Source: an uncultured Ruminococcus sp.
GTDB taxonomy: Bacteria; Bacillota; Clostridia; Oscillospirales; Ruminococcaceae
Length of the DNA: 14,245 nucleotides
Assembly: GCA_937910385.1 (NCBI GenBank)
Contig: CALEPT010000030.1
Span: 1-14,245, forward strand
Direction of reading: 5' to 3'
Both the position numbers and the translations under genes were made by a program. Shown here one piece after another: positions 1 through 8,130 of the stretch. Under the pieces are notes generated by a model. The model was given only the letters and a program-made list of their open reading frames with translations, ran no database searches and was not told the DNA's origin. Position 1 is the first letter of the stretch. Each line of letters opens with the position of its first letter.

Positions 1-20
1 GACGTGTGCTCTTCCGATCT
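1..20. other. Illumina adapter remnant (not genomic)
   Basis: The first 20 bases are the end of the standard Illumina TruSeq adapter. On the minus strand they begin AGATCGGAAGAGC, the usual read-through adapter sequence. They are library-preparation residue left on a contig end, so the genome proper starts at about base 21 and the gene crossing this edge is cut artificially. Confidence 0.95.
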
Positions 21-2636
21 GATCTTATCGTATTTGTAGTACATCAGCTCAAGTATTTCACTGAGCATCACAGGCGACTTCGCTATCTTGCGGAAGCCCT
101 CAAGCAGGTCGCTGAAACCGCAGTCCTCATAGGACTTCTGCCATATTGTGAATTGTAACATCTGCCACATTCTCTGCTGAACAGCATCAAAATCATTGAT
201 GCTGTAATTGCCTATCTTCGGCAGATAATCTATCACAAGTTCAATAAGGCGATGTGAGTCGATGTATGAAAGTCGGGGCAGTGCTTTTGTAATGACTTCT
301 TCAATATCTTCGGTGAAATTCTCTCTTACCTCAGCCTGCACACATAGTCTTGCAAAGCTGTTTTTCGTGCCGTAAATTGCACTGAGGTCAAGATTATAGT
401 AGCTGAGAAAATTGGCAAGAGTTAAAGCCTTTCCGCTGTCTTCTGTGAAGTTCGCAAGACACTTGACAATAGCGCTCTTGTTGCCCACAGCCTGTCTGAT
501 ATTGTCGAGAATGTACTTCTGCGCCTGCTTCTCCAGCTTGATATAACAGCCCTTTGGCAGCAGGGGAAAGCCGTTCTCTATCTCGTCCCTGACACTGCGC
601 TGAGTGTTGCCGAGAAGTGTTGCAAACTTGCTCTCGAAATTGTACTTTATGTGTGCCTGACCGATGAAATCCAGTACCGTCAGGCAGTCCTTGCCCTCGC
701 TGAGACGCAGGCCACGTCCAAGCTGTTGCAGGAACACAGTCAGACTTTCGGTAGGACGCAGGAACATTACCGTGTTGACCTCGGGAATATCCACGCCCTC
801 GTTGTACAGGTCAACGGTGAAGATAAACTTTATCTCGCCATTCGCCAACTTATGCTGTGCCGAATCACGTTCGTCCCTTTTGCTGTCGGCGGTCAGTGCG
901 ATGGACGGGATATTGTTCTGATTGAAACGCTGAGCCATATATTCAGCGTGCTCCTTCGATACACAGAAGCCCAGTCCCTTGACCTTGTCCATGTCCGCAA
1001 CGTACTTGTTAAGCTCTTTCAGGATAAGCATCACACGCAGGTCGTAGCCGGTATACAGCTTCGACAGGGCAGTTTTATCATATCCGCCTCTTGACCATTT
1101 AACGTCATTCAGATCAACGTTGTCGGACACTCCGAAGTAGTGGAAAGGACACAGCAGCTTCCTGTCTATGGCCTCGGGCAGACGTATTTCCGCAGCTATC
1201 CTGTCATCGAAATAGGGCAGTATGCTCTTACCGTCCATACGCTCGGGAGTAGCCGTCAGACCGAGAAGTATCTTCGGTTTGTAGTATTCCAGCAGACGCT
1301 GATATGATTTTGCAGCGGCGTGGTGGAATTCGTCCACGATGATGAAGTCATAGTAGTCAGGGGAGGTTATCTTGTCAAGGGCCTGGGAGTTGAAAGACTC
1401 AATGGAAATGAACAGGTTTTCAAGACTGTCAGGTTCAATTCCTCCAATACAAAGATCACCGAAATTAGCATCATGGAGAACACCACGGAAACATTTTCTA
1501 CTCTGCTTAAGTATCTCTTGTCTGTGAGCTACAAAGAGAAGTCTTGCATGTCCGTTCTTCTGACGAAAGCGCTTGTAATCAAATGCGGAAATGACAGTCT
1601 TACCAGTACCTGTTGCGGCAACAACAAGGTTCTTGTAATGTCCGCGTATCTCACGCTCGGCGGTCAGCTTGTCGAGAATTTCCTGCTGATAGGAAAAAGG
1701 GCGTATATCAAAGCTGTAGTCAGTGCTGTCACCGTGATATTTTTCGGCTTTGAGAGCCTGCATCAGATGCACACGGTCATCTGGAGAATACAGCGAAAAA
1801 TCCGTGCTGTTCCAGTAGTTCTCAAAGGTCGCATTTATCTTTCGGATAGTATGTGGCTGGTCGTGAGCAGTAATTTTCAGATTCCATTCCAGACCGCTTG
1901 TCATGGCAGCATTGGACATATTCGATGAGCCCACATAAGCCGTAGTGAATCCCGTGTCACGGTAGAAAACGTAGGACTTCGCATGAAGCCTTGTACGTTC
2001 TGTATCATAGGAAACTTTTATCTCGGTGTGGGGCAGCTTGCTCAGCTCCTCCACAGCTTTCACATCGGTAGCGCCCATGTAGGAGGTCGTTATAACACGA
2101 AGCTGACCGCCACGAGCCGTGAACTCCTGCAATTCGTCGATGATAAGCACCAGACCGCTCCACTTGATGAAGGACACAAGCATATCTATCCTGTCGGCGG
2201 AAACTATCTCCTTTTTCAGCTCAGTCATCATCTGCGGTTCGTGGCCTGCGCCTGTGAACAGGGAGCTTGATGCGAGAGAAGTTTCGGGGCGTGTCATGGT
2301 GATGAGGCGTTTCATAGTGTCCGCATTGTTCTGCATATTTGCAACTGCAAGGAGCTGTTCCGCACGCTGGTCAACACTCAGCCCGTCGAATTCATCGTCA
2401 CCTGTAAGCTCCGTTACTGTCGAAACTATTTTGTTGGCAAGTCCCAGCTGACCTTCGATATCATCACCTGCAAGGCGTGAGAGTCCCTTCTCAATGACCT
2501 CAGAGAGATACCCTGCCAACACCTGCGGAGCTTCCGCTTTGTCGATATTGCGTTTGTTGATAAGCTGCGCGGAATCATCTATTTTATCTGATAGTTCTTT
2601 GTTTATGACCTGTTCGTATAGTCCGGGTTTGAGCAT
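21..2636 (-). CDS. PLD-like nuclease / DExH helicase fusion, C-terminus missing
   Basis: My minus-strand translation is uninterrupted for 872 codons from the ATG at 2636, preceded by GGAGGTG, down to the adapter, where the gene is cut. The N-terminal part contains a phospholipase D (HKD) half-site: H218-x-K220, D227 and GSSN at 236-239. A superfamily 2 helicase follows: Walker A ATGTGKT at 341-347, DEFHH at 435-439, a TATPE motif soon after, and QQLGRGLR at 637-644. This order (PLD nuclease, helicase, then normally a DUF3427 region) is a known family of about 1,000 residues or more, so roughly the last 150-200 residues are missing. Such proteins are expected to translocate on and cleave DNA and are common in defence islands. 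It lies 72 nt after ptuB on the same strand, with a possible -10 box of its own. The architecture is clear; a defence role is inferred from context. Confidence 0.9.
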
Positions 2637-2657
2637 TGAGAACACCTCCGATGCATT

Positions 2658-2674
2658 ATTATACTATTCCATAT
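2658..2674 (-). promoter_or_regulatory. Possible -10 region upstream of the PLD-helicase
   Basis: On the minus strand a perfect TATAAT lies at 2658-2663, about 20 nt before the GGAGGTG ribosome binding site of the helicase gene. No good -35 box is found at 16-18 nt, so it is either a weak or activated promoter or chance AT-rich sequence. The 15-mer covering it, forward TATACTATTCCATAT at 2660-2674, recurs exactly at 10831-10845 next to the hsd promoter. Confidence 0.4.
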
Positions 2675-2708
2675 AAATACAAATATAAAAAGATAAGTCT
2701 ATTTACGC

Positions 2709-3365
2709 TTATACAGGTACTTCTTCTTTTTCTTCATATTTTACGCTAACATTTAAAATGGCTTTTATGTACTGTTCTGAGACAAAACAAAATGGCTCAT
2801 AATATCCATCGTGTTTTTCTTTTATCCAGTTAAGTTCTTTTTCTAATTCTGTAACATCAAAATCCTTATATGATTCAATAACATTTTTTCTTTGAGTTAC
2901 TAAATATGCAACATTAAGACCTAAAACTTGGATAAGTTTACTACCTTTGCCTTCAAGATCAGAGCCCTTAACAGTACCGTCATCAAAATACATTAAACAA
3001 TTCTCGACGTCTTTTTCCAAAGGAGATATAGGAATATCATCACTTCCTTTTTTTGCATCACAATGTATTACATGAGGAGGTACTACTTTGTTTTTTCTAT
3101 CATTTTCACCGCCATCGCAGGAAGCAAGCATATTTTCAAAGCAAAGTGCTAAATCTTCATGTCTTTCTTGACATTTTATGTGTTCTATCTTTGTATGACC
3201 ATCATTCTTTATTTCACATCCACAATAGCAGCAAATGAATCCTTGATCTTGTAACAATCGTTCTTTTAACGTTTTTTTACTTCGTAAATTAGAGAAACTT
3301 ACACCAGGAGTTTCACATTCTTTTACAAATTCATCTGGAGGGGATGTTTTGATTATATGTTTCAT
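2709..3365 (-). CDS. ptuB: PtuB-like HNH endonuclease (Septu / TIGR02646 type)
   Basis: This 218-residue protein shows the pattern of the TIGR02646/PtuB HNH family: a zinc-type CxxC (C45, C48) in ICCYCG, then IEH (60-62), FENMLASC (76-83), and HCDAKKG (101-107). PtuB is the nuclease subunit of the Septu anti-phage system, thought to cleave nucleic acid when its PtuA ATPase partner is triggered. The ribosome binding site AGGAGA lies inside the last codons of the upstream ATPase gene, whose stop is 1 nt away, so the two are co-translated, matching ptuA-ptuB order. Base composition is clearly AT-richer than the flanking helicase and hsdM genes, consistent with separate acquisition. The same HNH family is also an effector of some retrons, but no reverse transcriptase is present here. 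Family assignment is strong; Septu function is inferred from the pair. Confidence 0.85.
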   Translation of the reverse strand: MKHIIKTSPPDEFVKECETPGVSFSNLRSKKTLKERLLQDQGFICCYCGCEIKNDGHTKIEHIKCQERHEDLALCFENMLASCDGGENDRKNKVVPPHVIHCDAKKGSDDIPISPLEKDVENCLMYFDDGTVKGSDLEGKGSKLIQVLGLNVAYLVTQRKNVIESYKDFDVTELEKELNWIKEKHDGYYEPFCFVSEQYIKAILNVSVKYEEKEEVPV

Positions 3366-3366
3366 T

Positions 3367-4710
3367 TTAAATTCTCCTAAGATTGATTCTTATCTTTGTA
3401 AATAAAGGATGATTTTCATCTAAAACCTCCTTTAATTCCTGAACATAGTAATCAGCCTGTTCTTTATTATGCTGTGCTACGCTCTGTTTGAATTTATCAT
3501 ATAATTCTTCAATTTCCGGAGACATCATAGAAACATCCATTTGTTCAAACATAATTTCGTCCAATGCTCTATTGTACGTTTCACTTTCAGGATATATTAT
3601 AGTTCCACTCTTCATTATATACAAATTGTCGCTCTTGATTTGTGATATAGTTCCCGGCGAATGTGTAGTAAAGATAATATGCCCATTAACATCTATATCG
3701 TTAAGCATTTTTGAAACGGAACGCTGCCAGTTCAGATGTAAATACGAATCAAACTCGTCAAACAGATATAGGCAATTATTTTTAGCTGTAAAACTTGTTA
3801 ATAAATAGATCAACGCAAGCTGTTTTTCACCTTCACTAAGATTATCATGGGTAAATCCTTTCCCATCATTTCGGATTAAGGTTACATTAAGCATATGCAA
3901 ATAGCCTGCATTTTTCAAAGCTTTAAGTTTGTAAAACAAAGCAGCTTCATTCTCGGAAGACTTTCCCCATTTTGTAAAATCATCAAAACTCATTATATAC
4001 ATTAGACCGAGATCTTGAGTGCGGCTTACATATTTTCTTAGCTCATCTAAGAATGATTTTACAAATCCTCGTGCATTCCAATATGTACTTCCATCGCCTT
4101 TCTTGCTATTTGGACTCATTAAAAATAGCGAAGCTTCAGTGGAGATATTTTTGCATCCCAAATAATCTAACAGTTTATTATAATAAGCCCCTTTGTAAAT
4201 TGCTGCTACCACTAACAGTAAATTTAGGTCATCTACTGAATAATAATCAAGATACTTAAACCCAGGGAAAGAAGAATTATCAGCTTTTTTCAATGCATTA
4301 TCATAACGATTATCAAAAGTTATTTTAGCCGCATTCTTTTGTCTGTCTGTTTCACCTGCATAGTAAAGCATAATCGTTTCCGGCAAAGCATTAAGCATAT
4401 CTTTTTTTGTCAGTTTCTTTTCTCCACTGTAAATCCAAACATCTGATTTATCAAGGAACAGCGTATATGCTGTGCCGTCATTTTCGTATTCAATATTACA
4501 ACCAAAGATATCCGGATACACTATTAATCCGTATGGCTTTTCAGCAGCAACATTTTTAGCGACACTAAATGCCTCTGTTATCAATTCCAGAATATTGGAC
4601 TTTCCCGCACCATTATTTCCAATAAAAGCGGAAATATTGGAATCAGAGAACTCGCAATCAAAGTCTACAAGGTTTTTGAATTTCTTAACTGTTATTCTTT
4701 TAATTCTCAT
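3367..4710 (-). CDS. ptuA: PtuA-like AAA/ABC-type ATPase (Septu)
   Basis: A 447-residue P-loop ATPase of the SMC/ABC-like AAA class found in Septu (PtuA) and other defence systems. It has Walker A IGNNGAGKS ending at S38, an ABC-type signature LSEGEKQ (291-297), Walker B LYLFDEFD with the DE pair at about 318-319, and a switch histidine in FTTHS (H350). I chose the ATG at 4710 because AGGAG precedes it by about 7 nt and MRIKRITVKKFKNL is the usual start of this class. Reading upstream to an ATG at 4803 merely adds 31 residues translated out of frame through the end of hsdS. The start lies 1 nt beyond the hsdS stop, so translation is probably coupled. PtuA is expected to sense infection and control PtuB. 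AT-rich like ptuB. An OLD- or retron-associated ATPase is the main alternative, but the adjacent PtuB-like gene favours Septu. Confidence 0.85.
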   Translation of the reverse strand: MRIKRITVKKFKNLVDFDCEFSDSNISAFIGNNGAGKSNILELITEAFSVAKNVAAEKPYGLIVYPDIFGCNIEYENDGTAYTLFLDKSDVWIYSGEKKLTKKDMLNALPETIMLYYAGETDRQKNAAKITFDNRYDNALKKADNSSFPGFKYLDYYSVDDLNLLLVVAAIYKGAYYNKLLDYLGCKNISTEASLFLMSPNSKKGDGSTYWNARGFVKSFLDELRKYVSRTQDLGLMYIMSFDDFTKWGKSSENEAALFYKLKALKNAGYLHMLNVTLIRNDGKGFTHDNLSEGEKQLALIYLLTSFTAKNNCLYLFDEFDSYLHLNWQRSVSKMLNDIDVNGHIIFTTHSPGTISQIKSDNLYIMKSGTIIYPESETYNRALDEIMFEQMDVSMMSPEIEELYDKFKQSVAQHNKEQADYYVQELKEVLDENHPLFTKIRINLRRI

Positions 4711-4711
4711 A

Positions 4712-6031
4712 TCATTCTCCTGATAATATTTGTTTAAGCAACTCCACCGCACTTTCTTCCTCGGGATCATTCGTCCCCAGCTCGCCACGGAAAGCACGGG
4801 CAAGTATAGCCTTTTTCATCGTATCTATCTGATCTATTACTACTTCAGCGGCTTGTTTAGATTCATTCTCCTTTTTTAGAAGGGAACTTATAATCTCGAC
4901 AATTACCTGTTGTTCATTAATAGATGCAACAGGTATTACAAACGCACCTATTTTTTTAGCATTTATATTAGATTGATTTACTCCATCGGTTTTTACATTA
5001 TTACAATACTCTTTGGCAGCTGGAGTATTCAAAGCATAGTTTAAATAATCCCCAATGATTTCATCATGTTTATAATCGAGCTTGATTAAATATCCTGCAT
5101 AGATTGCTGGAAACTCCCCTCTATAAATTGAGGTTTTACCTACAAGAACAGCACTATTTGTTCTATTAAATAATACATCTCCCGGATACAATCTGTATTT
5201 TTCTATATCTTCCTTGTCATCTGTATAAGCCAAATCGCTCCAATCAATTTCGCCTTGCTGAAGATTACCCATACGAATAACAATTACAGAACCTTGTGTT
5301 TTTGATTTTTTAGAAGTTCCGTATTTTAGAGAATGGCAAATATCGTTAATAGATCTGTTTTCCCAACTCTCAATCCCAACCCCATTTTCTTCTCTCCACT
5401 TAGCCGTCAGCTCGCCTGAGAAAGCCTTATGCAGGATAGCCGCCTTTCGTGTTTCAAAGCTATCAATAACCTCATGTGCTTTTTCTTTTGCTTCGTCCAG
5501 TTTTGAAAAAAGGGATTCTATGTGCTCTACTATGCGTTGCTGTTCGGGTAGTGGCGGCAAAGGAAACTGAAGTCCATAGAATAATTCCTTATTAAGATGA
5601 GGAATTGCGGAACCTAGTTTATTTTTTTTAAGTTCTTCTCTAAAGATATCTATGAAATATCGAATATACATTTCATCAAATTGCTTTGAAATATTCAATA
5701 TTCTAAATGTGCTACCCATGTATCCACGATCTGGAATAACGAAAACTTCTCCAGAGTTTTCTCCATCAACTAAAATGACTTTTTGTCCTTTCTCTACTAT
5801 CACACCACTATTTCTTGAAACGGGTTCCGTAATCTCTCTTAATGTTTTAGCATCAAAATATACAAGAGACTCATTATTATGCTTTATGCCATTATCGAGG
5901 TTACATACGGTCTTTAGATTTGTCCAACACCAATTATCAGGAATCTTATACGGTTCATATCCGGGGACAATCAACGCCTGTTCCAGTTTTTCTTCAATTG
6001 AAAGATCAGCGGATTTTGTTTTCTTCGCCAT
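4712..6031 (-). CDS. hsdS: Type I restriction-modification specificity subunit HsdS
   Basis: This 439-residue protein has the classic HsdS layout: target recognition domain 1 (about 30-157), a central conserved coiled-coil segment (FPLPPLPEQQRIVEHI onward, to about 218), recognition domain 2 (about 220-367) and a distal conserved segment. The two conserved segments repeat each other: FETRKAAILHKAFSGELT against IDTMKKAILARAFRGELG. HsdS dictates the bipartite DNA target of the HsdM methylase and HsdR nuclease complex; the target cannot be read from sequence. GGAGG seven nucleotides before the ATG overlaps the end of hsdM. TRD2 is AT-rich, as expected for exchanged recognition domains. The gene appears intact and leads directly into ptuA. 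Confidence 0.95.
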   Translation of the reverse strand: MAKKTKSADLSIEEKLEQALIVPGYEPYKIPDNWCWTNLKTVCNLDNGIKHNNESLVYFDAKTLREITEPVSRNSGVIVEKGQKVILVDGENSGEVFVIPDRGYMGSTFRILNISKQFDEMYIRYFIDIFREELKKNKLGSAIPHLNKELFYGLQFPLPPLPEQQRIVEHIESLFSKLDEAKEKAHEVIDSFETRKAAILHKAFSGELTAKWREENGVGIESWENRSINDICHSLKYGTSKKSKTQGSVIVIRMGNLQQGEIDWSDLAYTDDKEDIEKYRLYPGDVLFNRTNSAVLVGKTSIYRGEFPAIYAGYLIKLDYKHDEIIGDYLNYALNTPAAKEYCNNVKTDGVNQSNINAKKIGAFVIPVASINEQQVIVEIISSLLKKENESKQAAEVVIDQIDTMKKAILARAFRGELGTNDPEEESAVELLKQILSGE

Positions 6032-6033
6032 GT

Positions 6034-7554
6034 TTATTCCTCCGAGGTCAGTGACTTCAATTCACGGACAACACTTTTCAGCAGGTCAACAGCCTCTTCA
6101 AGCTGAGAGATGGCTTCTTCTCCGCTTTCGATAGGGTCGGGAAGTTCCTCGGCATCTATGATCGAATCATCTTTGATAAGTCCGAGGTCAAGGCTGTCAT
6201 CATGCTCGTTTTCGATCTGCTCACGGGTAAACTTGCTCCAACGCTCACCTGTACGCTTTGAAGCATCTTTATAACCCTCTATAAATTCTTCAAAATCGCT
6301 CTTTTTAAGCTGTCTGGTCTTGCCGAAACTCTCCATATTGGTTCGCATATCATAGAAAGCGACTTCTGTGGTGTTGCCCTTTTCGGTATTGCCACGGGTA
6401 AAGAAGAGTACATTGGTCTTAACTCCCTGAGCGTAGAAAATACCCGTAGGCAGACGCAGTATCATATGCAGATTGCAGAAATTCATAAGCTCACGACGAA
6501 CACTTACTCCGTCACCACCTGCAAATAAAACGTTATCGGGCAGTACAACCGCACAGCGAGCCTTACCGTCTGCTTTCAGGCTGCGGTATATTACCTGTAA
6601 AAAGTTCAGCTGCTTATTAGATGTCTGGAAAGAAATATCGTCACGGGAAGTACGCTCACCGCCTTTTTTCGTTCCAAAAGGCGGATTGGTGAGTATAACA
6701 TCAAATTCCTTGAATCGCTTTGCACTTGGAGCGAGTGAATCTTCACAATAGATCTTTGCAGGCACGCTATGCAGATATGCGTTCATAAGTGCAAGGCGAT
6801 GTGCATCAGGGACAAGCTCTACACCGCTGAAAGCATCCTGGAATGCGTTAACTTCACTATCTGACAAGGCGTAGAGGTCTTTATTCTCAGTCGTATGCTG
6901 AAAAGCGGATATCATAAAACCGAAAGTACCGCAGGCAGGGTCAAAACATCTCTCACCAAACTGTGGGTTTGTAAGTTCGGTCATTACATCAATAAGCACA
7001 CGGGGAGTAAAATACTGACCAGCGCCGGATTTCTTCTCATCGGCGTTTTTGGCAAGTAATCCCTCATAGAGATCGCCAAGACCTTCTTTTTTGGCTTCAA
7101 ACCAGTCAAGCTTATTGATCTCTGAAATGATCTTTTCAAGGTTTTTAGGCTCTTCTATGCTTGATACTGCCTTAGCATAGATACTGCTGATTTTTGAAAG
7201 AGGAAGTTTTCCAAGCTCCGTTAAAACAGCGTTATAGTATTTTTTCAGTTCAATACCATTAAGCGTAGTTAAATAAGCCCATGAATATGAATCGAGAACA
7301 TTCTTTCTGTCGTTTTTCTCATCATCATCAAGATCATCGACAGTTTTTTTCTTGCTTGCAGCATATTTTTCAAGACGTTTTTTGTATGCCTGTTCAATTT
7401 CTTTCTGTAAGGCACTTTCTTCGCCTGTTTCTTCAAGCATTTTCAAAAATAATATATAAGTCAGCTCTGTAACATACTGATGATAGGTGATACCGTCATC
7501 ACGCAGTACATTGCAAAGATTCCAGAGCTTCTGTACGATATCTTGTGTGCTCAT
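6034..7554 (-). CDS. hsdM: Type I restriction-modification methylase subunit HsdM
   Basis: A 506-residue N6-adenine DNA methyltransferase. An N-terminal helical HsdM domain (about 5-150) is followed by GQYFTPR (179-185), the AdoMet-binding motif I FDPACGTFGF (204-213) and the catalytic NPPF (290-293). With HsdS it methylates adenine in the host target and is also required by HsdR for restriction. Motif I reads GTFGF where the common form is GTGGF, a mild variation. Its ATG overlaps the stop codon of the hsdR C-terminal fragment by one base (TAATG), indicating translational coupling to a once-intact hsdR. Length is normal and there is no sign of disruption, so modification should work even if restriction does not. 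Confidence 0.95.
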   Translation of the reverse strand: MSTQDIVQKLWNLCNVLRDDGITYHQYVTELTYILFLKMLEETGEESALQKEIEQAYKKRLEKYAASKKKTVDDLDDDEKNDRKNVLDSYSWAYLTTLNGIELKKYYNAVLTELGKLPLSKISSIYAKAVSSIEEPKNLEKIISEINKLDWFEAKKEGLGDLYEGLLAKNADEKKSGAGQYFTPRVLIDVMTELTNPQFGERCFDPACGTFGFMISAFQHTTENKDLYALSDSEVNAFQDAFSGVELVPDAHRLALMNAYLHSVPAKIYCEDSLAPSAKRFKEFDVILTNPPFGTKKGGERTSRDDISFQTSNKQLNFLQVIYRSLKADGKARCAVVLPDNVLFAGGDGVSVRRELMNFCNLHMILRLPTGIFYAQGVKTNVLFFTRGNTEKGNTTEVAFYDMRTNMESFGKTRQLKKSDFEEFIEGYKDASKRTGERWSKFTREQIENEHDDSLDLGLIKDDSIIDAEELPDPIESGEEAISQLEEAVDLLKSVVRELKSLTSEE

Positions 7555-8130
7555 TACGCAACTCCTTCAAATATATAAGTATTGATCCGCTCTATTATAT
7601 CATTGAGATTCCCTGCAAATTTCTTGTCAAATCGAGAGAATCCGCCTTCCATTTTGAATACAGGAGTATCAAAAGTTTCCGCATTCAGAATGCTTTCATG
7701 CAGCATATATGTTTTTATCTTCTCCAGAAGGTCAAGCTGCATTTTGTTGAATTTTTCCTCAGATATGAGTTTCTTGAAAGCAGCTTTAACACGTTCTTCA
7801 TGGTTATAAACAGGCGTTTTCAATACAGCTTGACGCACATAGGCGATTATTTCAGCCACAATCTGCTCATTCTTCACGTTGCTTGTGGCTTCATTAAGGC
7901 TGCTGATTGTGAAATTCTCCTTGTCAAGCAGTAGTTTAAGCTCTTTCAACTGCGCCCTTGTCATGCTGCTCGGTTTTGTGCAGGCAAGTCGGATAGCCTC
8001 GATCTTATCTTTGTTTTCATTTATATATGTCGTAAATGCTTCGAGATAGTCTTCCGGCTTATCTGTATTTCCATATCCACGGGTAGTCGGTTTTAAGGTA
8101 TCTTCTTTTTCGGAATAATACTGTCCCCGC
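7554..8130 (-). pseudogene. hsdR: hsdR C-terminal fragment (out of frame with the main part)
   Basis: This reading frame continues the HsdR protein after the frameshift. From about 8130 it reads GQYYSEKEDTLKPTTRGYGN, then KPEDYLEAF, CTKPSSMTRAQLKELKLLLD and EIIAYVRQAVLKTPVYNHEE, the typical C-terminal domain of EcoEI-type HsdR that docks the motor on the methylase. The only ATG giving a long product is at 7964 (136 residues), but it lacks a convincing ribosome binding site and starts in the middle of the domain, so an independent gene is unlikely. The stop overlaps the hsdM start (TAATG). Together with the upstream part it would restore a protein of roughly 1,075 residues. Confidence 0.85.

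Noticed and set aside
651..2676. Plus-strand open frames of 60-202 residues across the left end
   Set aside because: They are shadows of the uninterrupted minus-strand PLD/helicase gene, whose motifs are clear.
2709..4710. Retron (PtuAB-type effectors also occur in retrons)
   Set aside because: No reverse transcriptase gene or msr-msd-like locus next to the pair; the surrounding genes are Type I RM components.
4711..4803. Longer start for ptuA (ATG at 4803, 31 extra residues)
   Set aside because: The extension reads the end of hsdS in another frame, while the ATG at 4710 has a good ribosome binding site and the expected N-terminus.
7554..7964. Independent 136-residue gene between hsdM and hsdR
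   Set aside because: It matches the HsdR C-terminal domain, has no ribosome binding site, and the same frame continues upstream with HsdR-like sequence.
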